The position numbers were made by a program, and so were the translations under genes. The notes below the pieces were generated by a model. It made no database searches. It was not told the DNA's origin and saw nothing but the letters and a program-made list of their open reading frames with translations. This document shows, piece by piece, positions 1-8,574 of a DNA stretch of 13,108 nt. Positions within the stretch are counted from its first letter, which is position 1, and the number at the start of each line of letters is the position of its first letter. This DNA comes from an uncultured bacterium. Its GTDB lineage: Bacteria > Bacillota > Clostridia > TANB77 > CAG-508. The DNA lies in assembly GCA_905215615.1 (NCBI GenBank), contig CAJMQM010000029.1, positions 1 through 13,108 of the forward strand. The letters run 5' to 3'.

Positions 1-1788
1 TATTTGCATGAAGATATAAACAATAAATATAAACAATATTATGATGAAGATACAAATATTTTAAACACAGAAATAGAAAACTTGTATTATAGGCTAAAAA
101 TAAAACAAACAGATTATGCTTCAATAAAAAAGGATGTTATTATAAAACAATATATATTTGAGAATAACAATAGCATAGATTTAAAATTAAGCTTTTTAGC
201 ACACTCAAAATTAATTTATGAAGAAAATAACTCTGTAGGTTCAAAAATAAAGAATAATTCCTTAATACAATATTGCCATGATTATGCCCTTGGAATTTTC
301 TCAAAAGACAATATTAGTAGCTATCAATTAAATGATGTTGAAGAAAATATTCAAAGTGGTGTTATTCAAGATAAAGATTATATTGGTATGTCTCCTAATT
401 CTGCAGTAGGCTACAACATAGGAACAATAAAGCCAGGTGAGAAAAAAGAATTTGTTTTATTTGTTATGCCAGTAGAAGGCATGGCAGATGGAGATAATGA
501 AGCAATATTAGACGAAATAGACGATATAAGAAAAATGGATGTAAAAGCAGAAAAACAAAATGTATCTAGATATTGGAAGAAGTTTGTAAAAGACCATTAT
601 AAATTAGAAGAAAAATATCAAGTTACAAATAAGAATTATAAAGGGTATTTAGAAAAACTAAATAAAATTTATAAAAGAAGCATACTATTATTACCATTGT
701 TTTTTAATGAAACAACAGGAGGTATAGTTGCTTCAGCAGAGGTAGATGAAAATAAAGAACATTCTGGAAGGTATGCATACTGTTGGGCAAGGGATGCAGT
801 GTTTATTTGTTCAGCACTTGATAAAATAGGTATGACAAAAGAAGTAGATAAATTTTACAAAGTATTTTGTAAAAATACACAAAGTAAAAACGGCATGTGG
901 GAACAAAGATTTTATACAGATGGAAAGCTTGCACCTTGTTGGGGTTACCAAATAGATGAAACAGCAAGTGTTGTATATGGTGTTTATGAACACTATAAGG
1001 TAACAAAAGAAGAAAAATTTATAAAAGACACATTTAAAATGTGTGATAAAGCTGTAAGATTTCTTGAAAAATATATGGACAACATCTTAGGAACAAAAGA
1101 CAAAAGCGATGTTGTAAAAAATGAAATAGAAGAAACATATCATACAGAAGATAGAGAAAAACTTCCTTTAAGTTACGATTTATGGGAAATGAACGAGGGA
1201 GTTCATTTGTATTCATTGGCAAGTATAAATTCAGTATATAATGCAATGCTTAAAATTTATGAGCTTGTTGAACCAGAGTACAAAGAAAATAGGTTAAAAC
1301 TTGAAAACATACATAAAAATATAGTTCATATAAAAAAGCAACAAGAAGTTATGCAAAAATATATAAGTCAAAACTTATATAATGAAAAAACAAAAACATT
1401 AAAAAGAAATATACAAGATGACAAAACAGATATAAGCGTATTAGGCAGTGTAGTTCCATTTGAAATGTTTGGACCAAAAGAGAAAAAAGTATTAAATACA
1501 ATAGAAAAAATAAACCTAACTTTACGTACATATACAGGTGGCTATTTAAGATGTGAGCAAGACAATTACCGTGAAGGAAATAGTCCATGGCCAATAGCTA
1601 CACTTTGGATGTCAATGTATTATAAAAAAGCAGGGGAAAAACAAAAATCAAAAGAGTGTATAGAATTTGTTGTAAAAACATGTAATGAGCATGGTTTATT
1701 AGGAGAGCAAGTAGACAATGCAAAATTAGAGCCAAACTGGGTAATAGGCTTAGGTTGGTCACATGCAATGTTTATATTATCTTTGTAA
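1..1788 (+). CDS. Glycoside hydrolase family 15 (glucoamylase-like) protein, 5' end truncated by window
   Basis: The reading frame is open to base 1, so the TTG at 4 is probably not the true start and part of the N-terminal beta-sandwich domain lies outside the window. What remains is about 595 residues. Numbering from base 4, residues 1 to about 160 fit the rest of the GH15 N-terminal domain. An (alpha/alpha)6 barrel follows, with the motif YCWARDAVF near 260-268. DLWEMNEG contains Glu395, which matches the general acid of fungal glucoamylase (DLWEE). GLLGEQVD contains Glu568 and matches the general base motif. The family hydrolyses alpha-1,4/1,6-glucans from the non-reducing end to release glucose, and a few members are trehalases, so the substrate is inferred. 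No signal peptide can be judged. The stop codon touches the structured element at 1788-1852, and radA follows 96 bp later. Confidence 0.88.
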   Translation, partial: YLHEDINNKYKQYYDEDTNILNTEIENLYYRLKIKQTDYASIKKDVIIKQYIFENNNSIDLKLSFLAHSKLIYEENNSVGSKIKNNSLIQYCHDYALGIFSKDNISSYQLNDVEENIQSGVIQDKDYIGMSPNSAVGYNIGTIKPGEKKEFVLFVMPVEGMADGDNEAILDEIDDIRKMDVKAEKQNVSRYWKKFVKDHYKLEEKYQVTNKNYKGYLEKLNKIYKRSILLLPLFFNETTGGIVASAEVDENKEHSGRYAYCWARDAVFICSALDKIGMTKEVDKFYKVFCKNTQSKNGMWEQRFYTDGKLAPCWGYQIDETASVVYGVYEHYKVTKEEKFIKDTFKMCDKAVRFLEKYMDNILGTKDKSDVVKNEIEETYHTEDREKLPLSYDLWEMNEGVHLYSLASINSVYNAMLKIYELVEPEYKENRLKLENIHKNIVHIKKQQEVMQKYISQNLYNEKTKTLKRNIQDDKTDISVLGSVVPFEMFGPKEKKVLNTIEKINLTLRTYTGGYLRCEQDNYREGNSPWPIATLWMSMYYKKAGEKQKSKECIEFVVKTCNEHGLLGEQVDNAKLEPNWVIGLGWSHAMFILSL

Positions 1789-1852
1789 GAAATTAGAGGC
1801 ATGCCATTTTTCCACGAAAGTGGCTAAAAATTAGGTACTGTCTCTAATTTCT
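1788..1852 (+). other. Structured intergenic element: 14-bp stem enclosing a hairpin, class unknown
   Basis: Bases 1788-1801 pair with 1839-1852 along 14 positions (13 Watson-Crick and one G-U), starting at the last base of the GH15 stop codon. Inside, 1803-1810 can pair with 1817-1824, an 8-bp stem with one G-U pair. Alternatively CCAC (1812-1815) pairs with GTGG (1820-1823) around a GAAA tetraloop. No T-tract follows the right arm, so it does not look like a normal intrinsic terminator. It sits 32 bases upstream of radA. It could be a 3' processing or stability element, an attenuator, or a small repeat family. I do not recognise it as a named riboswitch or ribozyme. Confidence 0.5.
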
Positions 1853-1884
1853 AATTTGTATATTAGAAAGGAAAGTAATAAAAA

Positions 1885-3243
1885 ATGGCAAAAACAAGCA
1901 CTATTTTTGTATGCAGTAATTGTGGGTATGAATCTGGAAAATGGCTAGGAAAATGTCCTGCTTGTAATGAGTGGAATAGTTTTTATGAAGAAAAGCTTTC
2001 TAAAAATACAGCAGGAGCTACTAAAGAGAAAAAAGTTGTTACTCCAAGATTATTAAACGAAGTAAAAGGTGCTGAAGCATTTAGAATTAAAACAGGTATA
2101 GGTGAATTAGATAGAGTTTTAGGTGGAGGTTTAGTAAAAGGTTCTTTAGTTTTAGTAGGTGGAGAGCCTGGAATTGGTAAATCTACATTAATATTGCAAC
2201 TTTGCAATAGCTTACAGGCAGAAGGAAAAGTTTTGTATGTTTCAGGAGAGGAATCTGCAGAACAAATAAAAATTAGAGCAGATAGATTAGGAATACAAAA
2301 TAGCGACATATTATTTTTAGGTGAAACAGATATAGATGTTATAGAAAGCAATATTTTAGAAATTAATCCAAAATTAGTTATAATAGATTCAATACAAACA
2401 ATGTATTCAGAAGATATTACATCAGCAGCAGGTACTGTAAGCCAAGTAAGAGAAATTACTTCTAGAATTATGAGAATTTGTAAAAGCAATGAAATCACAA
2501 CAATTATAATAGGTCATGTTACAAAAGACGGTAATATAGCAGGACCAAGAGTACTTGAACATATGGTAGATACAGTTTTATACTTAGAAGGAGAAAGATA
2601 TTTTTCATATAGAATTTTAAGAGGAGTAAAAAATCGTTTTGGATCTACAAACGAAGTAGGCATGTTTGAGATGCAAAGCGAAGGCATGAAGGAAATTACA
2701 AACCCATCTTCTGTATTAATTTCAGAAAGAAAAGATAATCCACCAGGTTCTGTAATTGTTGCTGCAATGGAAGGAACAAGGCCACTTCTAATAGAGCTTC
2801 AAGCTTTAACTACATTAAGTGTTTATGGTTTGCCAAGAAGAACTGCAAATGGAATAGACTATAATAGGCTTACTCTTCTAATTGCAGTATTAGAAAAAAA
2901 ATTAGGGTTTGCACTTGGAAACCAAGATGTTTACCTAAATGTAGTTAGTGGTATAAGAATTTCAGAACCAGCGGTCGATTTGGCAATAATATTATCTTGT
3001 GCATCAAGTTTTAGAAATATTAGTATACCAACAGATACAGTTGTTATAGGCGAAGTTGGCTTAACAGGCGAGGTAAGAGCCGTTAATTTAATAGATAAAA
3101 GATTAAAAGAAGCAGAAAAACTTGGATTTAAAACTTGTATAATTCCAGAAACTAATAAAAAACTATTGAAAGAAAGCTATAAATTAGATATAATAGGCGT
3201 TAGTAATATTAAAGAAGCAATTCAAGCAGTAGGACTTAGGTAA
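1885..3243 (+). CDS. radA: DNA repair protein RadA (Sms)
   Basis: RadA is a RecA-related ATPase and DNA helicase that promotes branch migration during recombinational repair and natural transformation in bacteria. The 452 residues match the family's usual length and domain order. A C4 zinc finger uses Cys10, Cys13, Cys24 and Cys27. The Walker A motif GEPGIGKS is at 93-100 and the Walker B strand LVIIDS at 164-169. The RadA signature KNRFG is at 249-253. A Lon-protease-like C-terminal domain runs from about 285 to the end and includes VGEVGLTGEVRAV. The ATG at 1885 follows an AAAGGAAAG ribosome binding site (1867-1875), and the protein begins with the usual MAK before the zinc finger. disA follows after 66 bp. 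This linkage is conserved in many Firmicutes, where RadA has been reported to modulate DisA activity. Confidence 0.97.
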   Translation: MAKTSTIFVCSNCGYESGKWLGKCPACNEWNSFYEEKLSKNTAGATKEKKVVTPRLLNEVKGAEAFRIKTGIGELDRVLGGGLVKGSLVLVGGEPGIGKSTLILQLCNSLQAEGKVLYVSGEESAEQIKIRADRLGIQNSDILFLGETDIDVIESNILEINPKLVIIDSIQTMYSEDITSAAGTVSQVREITSRIMRICKSNEITTIIIGHVTKDGNIAGPRVLEHMVDTVLYLEGERYFSYRILRGVKNRFGSTNEVGMFEMQSEGMKEITNPSSVLISERKDNPPGSVIVAAMEGTRPLLIELQALTTLSVYGLPRRTANGIDYNRLTLLIAVLEKKLGFALGNQDVYLNVVSGIRISEPAVDLAIILSCASSFRNISIPTDTVVIGEVGLTGEVRAVNLIDKRLKEAEKLGFKTCIIPETNKKLLKESYKLDIIGVSNIKEAIQAVGLR

Positions 3244-3309
3244 AAGTTGAAAATTAGATGTAGTAAAATATGGTAAAGACATTGCTAGAATGGTTAGAGG
3301 GAGGAAATA

Positions 3310-4383
3310 ATGGCAACAAAGAACGACGAGATAACAGATATTTTAAAGCTAATAGCCCCAGGAACACCTATAAGAGATGGACTTGAAAATATTTTAAAAG
3401 CTAAAACAGGAGGACTTATTGTAATAGGAGACAAAAAAGAAGTATTAGACTTAGTAGATGGAGGCTTTAAGTTGGACATAGACTATTCGCCAGCTAGATT
3501 ATATGAGCTTGCAAAAATGGATGGTGCAATTGTTTTAAGTGCAGATTTTAAGAAAATTTTATTTGCTAATACACAATTAATACCAGACTCTAGTGTTCCA
3601 ACATCAGAAACTGGTACAAGGCATAGAACTGCAGAACGTACAGCAAGGCAAACAGGGTCTTTGGTAATAAGTATATCTCAAAGAAGAGGTATTATTACAA
3701 TTTTCAAAGGAACTATAAGATATGTACTAGAAGAAACTTCTCAAGTAATTTCAAAAGCTAGCCAAGCACTACAAACTGTAGAAAAATATAAAAAAGTATT
3801 TGACAATAAACTTAGTATATTAAATGAGTACGAATTTAACGACATTGTTACATTAGAAAATGTTATTATAGCAATTCAGCGTGCAGAAATGGCAATGAGA
3901 GTTATAGAAGAAGTAAAAAAAGCTATTTACGAACTAGGAGATGAAGGTAGACTTTTGGAGATGCAACTTGCAGAACTTACAGGAGATATGGAAAATGAGG
4001 AATTACTTATTGTAAAAGACTATATAGCTCCTGGCAGAAAAAAAGCACCTGAAAAAGTACTAGAAGAAATAAAAAATCTTAACAGAGACGATTTATTAAA
4101 GCCAGATAAAATAGCAACAGCACTTGGTTACGAAGACTTTGATAATTATGATGAAGTTGGAGTTTATACAAGAGGGTATAGAATACTAAATAAAATTCCA
4201 AGGATGCCAAGCAATATAGTAGAAAATTTAGTAAAATCATTTAAATCATTTCAACATATATTAGCAGCAGAAATTCCACAGTTAGACGATGTAGACGGAA
4301 TTGGAGAAGTTAGAGCAAGAACAATAAAGCAGTCTTTAAGAAGGATGCAAGACCAATTTGTTTTTGATAATTTAATATTATAA
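3310..4383 (+). CDS. disA: DNA integrity scanning diadenylate cyclase DisA
   Basis: DisA makes cyclic di-AMP from two ATP, scans DNA, and is inhibited by branched recombination intermediates, linking genome integrity to second-messenger signalling (and to sporulation entry in Bacillus). The 357 residues are full length for the family. The N-terminal DAC domain shows the DGA motif at 71-73 and the RHR motif at 104-106, both needed for catalysis. A helical spine spans roughly 150-290. The C-terminal helix-hairpin-helix DNA-binding domain includes the DGIGEVRARTI segment near the end. The ATG is preceded by a strong ribosome binding site, AGAGGGAGG (3296-3304), five bases from the start. No promoter is evident in the 66-bp gap after radA, so cotranscription with radA is likely. 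Confidence 0.97.
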   Translation: MATKNDEITDILKLIAPGTPIRDGLENILKAKTGGLIVIGDKKEVLDLVDGGFKLDIDYSPARLYELAKMDGAIVLSADFKKILFANTQLIPDSSVPTSETGTRHRTAERTARQTGSLVISISQRRGIITIFKGTIRYVLEETSQVISKASQALQTVEKYKKVFDNKLSILNEYEFNDIVTLENVIIAIQRAEMAMRVIEEVKKAIYELGDEGRLLEMQLAELTGDMENEELLIVKDYIAPGRKKAPEKVLEEIKNLNRDDLLKPDKIATALGYEDFDNYDEVGVYTRGYRILNKIPRMPSNIVENLVKSFKSFQHILAAEIPQLDDVDGIGEVRARTIKQSLRRMQDQFVFDNLIL

Positions 4384-4411
4384 ATTAGTGCAATATTCAC
4401 AAAAAATTCAT

Positions 4412-4440
4412 TTGATATATAGAGAAAAATAGTATATATT
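4412..4440 (+). promoter_or_regulatory. Candidate sigma-A promoter for the cyclophilin gene
   Basis: TTGATA (4412-4417) and TATATT (4435-4440) are separated by 17 bases and lie in the 109-bp gap between disA and the isomerase gene, about 50 bases upstream of its start codon. The match is decent, but such hexamers are common in AT-rich DNA, so this is a prediction only. Confidence 0.4.
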
Positions 4441-4492
4441 ATTATTTAGAAATAGCATTATCAAGAATATTATAGAAAGAAGAGGAAATTAA

Positions 4493-5323
4493 ATGAAAGT
4501 ATTTTTAAGAACTTTACTAGTTATAGGAATTATTATAGCAATATTAGGAATAGGCTTGGTAGGGTATGGGTTTTATCAAAAACTAACAGTTGAAGAAACA
4601 AACCCAATAGCAACAATGGAAGTAGAAGGTTATGGAACAATAAAAATAGAGTTATACCCAGATATGGCTCCAAACACTGTAGCAAACTTTATTACACTTG
4701 CTAATAGAGGATTTTATGATGGGCTAACATTTCACAGAGTAGTTCAAGACTTTATGATCCAAGGTGGAGATAAATCTGGTAATGGAACAGGAGCACCAAG
4801 TTTAAGTGACTTGGAAGACAATGTTTCAGAAAATAAAGAATATTGTATTCCAGGTGAATTTATAGCAAATGGTTATACTAATAATACTTTAAAACATACA
4901 AAAGGTGTTATATCTATGGCAAGATCAGATTATAGCCAAACTGATTCTTCTTTACTAGAAGAAGGCTATAACTCAGCAGGTTCACAATTCTTTATAATGA
5001 CAGAAGACAATTCTTCATTAGATGGATTATATGCAGCTTTTGGTAAAGTTATAGAAGGTATGGATGTAGTAGAAAAAATAGAAAATGTAGATGTTACATA
5101 TAGAAGTAGCGAACTAGCAGATGGGGAAGAAGCACCAAAAGATGAAGAAGGAAACACATTGGATGCAGATAGACCTTTAGACCCACCAGTAATTACAAGC
5201 ATAAGAGTAGAAACAAATGGCGTGGATTATGGAATTCCAGAAACACAAGATGTATTTGATTATTATACATGGCTAATGACAAAATATTATTCTAATAATT
5301 CTGTGTTAACACCTAGTGAATAA
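4493..5323 (+). CDS. Membrane-anchored cyclophilin-type peptidyl-prolyl cis-trans isomerase
   Basis: The protein catalyses cis-trans isomerisation of prolyl peptide bonds and probably assists folding of exported proteins. The first ~27 residues form one uncleaved-looking hydrophobic helix after MKVFLR, with no lipobox Cys, which predicts a membrane anchor with the catalytic domain outside the cell. The cyclophilin domain covers about 40-235. It has FHRVV with the catalytic Arg82, QGGD at 90-93 and SQFFI at 164-168. An acidic insertion (about 205-225, rich in Glu and Asp) precedes the last strand, and a ~35-residue tail follows it. The 276 residues exceed a bare cyclophilin (~165) because of the anchor, insertions and tail. 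The ATG follows AAGAGGAAA at a suitable distance. The gene lies between disA and pgsA, and a candidate promoter precedes it. Confidence 0.93.
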   Translation: MKVFLRTLLVIGIIIAILGIGLVGYGFYQKLTVEETNPIATMEVEGYGTIKIELYPDMAPNTVANFITLANRGFYDGLTFHRVVQDFMIQGGDKSGNGTGAPSLSDLEDNVSENKEYCIPGEFIANGYTNNTLKHTKGVISMARSDYSQTDSSLLEEGYNSAGSQFFIMTEDNSSLDGLYAAFGKVIEGMDVVEKIENVDVTYRSSELADGEEAPKDEEGNTLDADRPLDPPVITSIRVETNGVDYGIPETQDVFDYYTWLMTKYYSNNSVLTPSE

Positions 5324-5348
5324 ATAATTATTGTAAAAAATGTTTTGT

Positions 5349-5371
5349 CAATTTACAAATTGTATAATTTG
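5349..5371 (+). promoter_or_regulatory. Overlapping inverted repeats upstream of pgsA (possible operator) covering a TATAAT
   Basis: CAATTT-AC-AAATTG (5349-5362) and CAAATT-GTAT-AATTTG (5356-5371) overlap and share their middle arm. A perfect TATAAT (5363-5368) sits within the second repeat. The only TTGTCA (5345-5350) is 12 bases from it, too close for a standard -35. The last G of the second repeat is the first base of the pgsA ribosome binding site (5371-5377). The region may be an operator, a weak promoter, or simply AT-rich coincidence. Confidence 0.3.
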
Positions 5372-5384
5372 GGAGGACACTTTA

Positions 5385-5978
5385 ATGAATTTAGCAAATA
5401 AACTTACTATTTTTAGAATAATTTTAGTCCCTATACTTGTAATAATACCATTTTTTAATATAAATGGAAGCTTATGGGGAATACCATTAACCTATATAAT
5501 TATGGACATAATATTTATAATAGGCTCATGCACAGATAAGTTAGATGGCTATATTGCAAGAAGCAGAAATCAAGTAACTACATTTGGAAAATTTTTAGAC
5601 CCAATTGCAGATAAAATATTAGTTATAACAGCAATGATTTTACTAGTTCAATATAAAGGATTGCCAGCTTGGATACCTGTAATAGTTATTGCAAGAGAAT
5701 TTATAGTTTCAGGCTATAGATTAATTGCAGTAGAAAAATCAGGAAAAGTTGTAGCAGCAAGTATATGGGGCAAACTAAAAACTGCAACACAAATGGTAGC
5801 AATAGCACTACTATTTATAGATGCAAATCCATTTGGAGCAATATTTGGTGGAAACTTAACAGGTGGAGCATTTGCACTTAACCTACTAAGTACATTATTA
5901 ATGAGTATTTCTATTATAGCAACAATATTTTCAGGAATAGATTACCTAAAAAACGGGAAAGATTTATTTAAAGACTAA
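5385..5978 (+). CDS. pgsA: CDP-diacylglycerol--glycerol-3-phosphate 3-phosphatidyltransferase (PgsA)
   Basis: PgsA transfers a phosphatidyl group from CDP-diacylglycerol to glycerol-3-phosphate, the committed step to phosphatidylglycerol and cardiolipin, in the cytoplasmic membrane. The CDP-alcohol phosphotransferase signature is complete: Asp54-Gly55, Ala58-Arg59, Gly68, Asp72 and Asp76. Several hydrophobic helices span the 197 residues, the normal size. I place the start at the ATG at 5385, directly after GGGAGGA (5371-5377), with the typical N-terminus MNLANKLTIFRI. A longer in-frame ATG at 5340 would add 15 residues but has no ribosome binding site and would run through this one. A terminator-like hairpin follows the stop. 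Confidence 0.95.
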   Translation: MNLANKLTIFRIILVPILVIIPFFNINGSLWGIPLTYIIMDIIFIIGSCTDKLDGYIARSRNQVTTFGKFLDPIADKILVITAMILLVQYKGLPAWIPVIVIAREFIVSGYRLIAVEKSGKVVAASIWGKLKTATQMVAIALLFIDANPFGAIFGGNLTGGAFALNLLSTLLMSISIIATIFSGIDYLKNGKDLFKD

Positions 5979-5996
5979 AATAAGTCTATATACATC

Positions 5997-6026
5997 AAAG
6001 GAAAGGCTAAAAATGCCTCTCCTTTT
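5997..6026 (+). terminator. Terminator-like hairpin after pgsA
   Basis: AAAGGAAAGGC (5997-6007) pairs with GCCTCTCCTTT (6015-6025), 11 positions with one mismatch, around a 7-base loop. The T-run (four T, 6023-6026) is short and mostly within the stem. It is probably a weak or partial terminator separating pgsA from ligA. Confidence 0.5.
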
Positions 6027-6028
6027 AA

Positions 6029-8074
<2,046 letters not shown>

Positions 8075-8082
8075 AACTAGAC

Positions 8083-8221
8083 CATTTTTATAAAAATAAA
8101 AAGGCGAAATAAAGCAAAAAGTAAAAAGCATAAATAAAAACGCAAGAATAAAAAATAAAATTAGAATAAAAAAATTAAAAAATTAAAAAGAAAATAAAGA
8201 CTAGAAATAAAAACTAAAAAA
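8083..8221. other. Strand-biased A-rich low-complexity tract between ligA and the terminator
   Basis: This ~140-bp stretch is overwhelmingly A on the + strand, with irregular repeats of AATAAAAA and AAAAAG units and very few C or T. No frame stays open across it and no ribosome binding site leads anywhere. It runs directly into the left arm of the terminator. It would be the 3' untranslated tail of ligA mRNA. I see no gene in it. Confidence 0.6.
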
Positions 8222-8263
8222 GACCAGTTGTAAACTAAATTAAATTTACAACTGGTCTTTTTT
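8216..8263. terminator. Strong bidirectional intrinsic terminator between ligA and the ger operon
   Basis: Bases 8216-8234 and 8245-8263 are perfect 19-base inverted repeats around a 10-base loop. The core is GACCAGTTGTAAA pairing with TTTACAACTGGTC. It is flanked by six A on the left and six T on the right, so each strand has a stem followed by a U-tract. It can end transcription of ligA from the left and of the germination operon from the right. Confidence 0.9.
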
Positions 8264-8315
8264 ATAACTATTCATTTTTATATAGGCTGTAGAAAAATAT
8301 ATTTTCCTCAATTTC

Positions 8316-8480
8316 TTATTTTAAAATAGTTAAAACAGTTGGAGCAATTAAACAAATAGCAGAAATAACTATCATACTAATTCCAGCAACCTTATTCTCA
8401 TTTTCTCTAATTTCATATATACCATAAATAAGTAATCTTAAAAAAATATATAATGATAACAAAATTATTAGTATTAACAT
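8316..8480 (-). CDS. Small two-helix membrane protein, putative germinant receptor D-type accessory protein
   Basis: A 54-codon ORF encodes two hydrophobic segments (about 1-19 and 32-52) joined by a short charged loop, YEIRENENK. It is the last gene of the germination operon, 94 bp after gerC on the same strand and upstream of the shared terminator. Small (~65-85 aa) two-transmembrane 'D' proteins are known beside germinant receptor operons in spore formers and modulate germination, so this role is inferred from size, topology and position. The ATG at 8480 has AGGAAG only one base away, which is too close for efficient initiation. A better start lies upstream in the same frame (ATG at 8519 after AAAGGAG), but TAA at 8510-8508 interrupts after three codons. 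Read through, that frame would span 67 codons. The gene may therefore be expressed by reinitiation, or it may be a recent nonsense pseudogene. Confidence 0.6.
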   Translation of the reverse strand: MLILIILLSLYIFLRLLIYGIYEIRENENKVAGISMIVISAICLIAPTVLTILK

Positions 8481-8574
8481 ACTTCCTTGTATGATATATT
8501 TAATAACTTAAATAACCATATACTCCTTTCTTTAATTTTTAATATAATTTGTTTATTCTTAGCTTATTATTCTA

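Noticed and set aside
1788..1852. Hammerhead-type ribozyme or intrinsic terminator in the GH15-radA gap
   Set aside because: A CGAAAG segment is present but there is no CUGAUGA core on either strand, and no T-tract follows the stem.
1983..2498. 171-codon minus-strand ORF inside radA
   Set aside because: It is antisense to the Walker A/B region of RadA and has no recognisable protein features; it is a shadow frame.
5340..5384. Longer pgsA start at 5340
   Set aside because: It would add 15 unlike-family residues translated from the ribosome binding site and inverted repeats; the ATG at 5385 is ideally placed.
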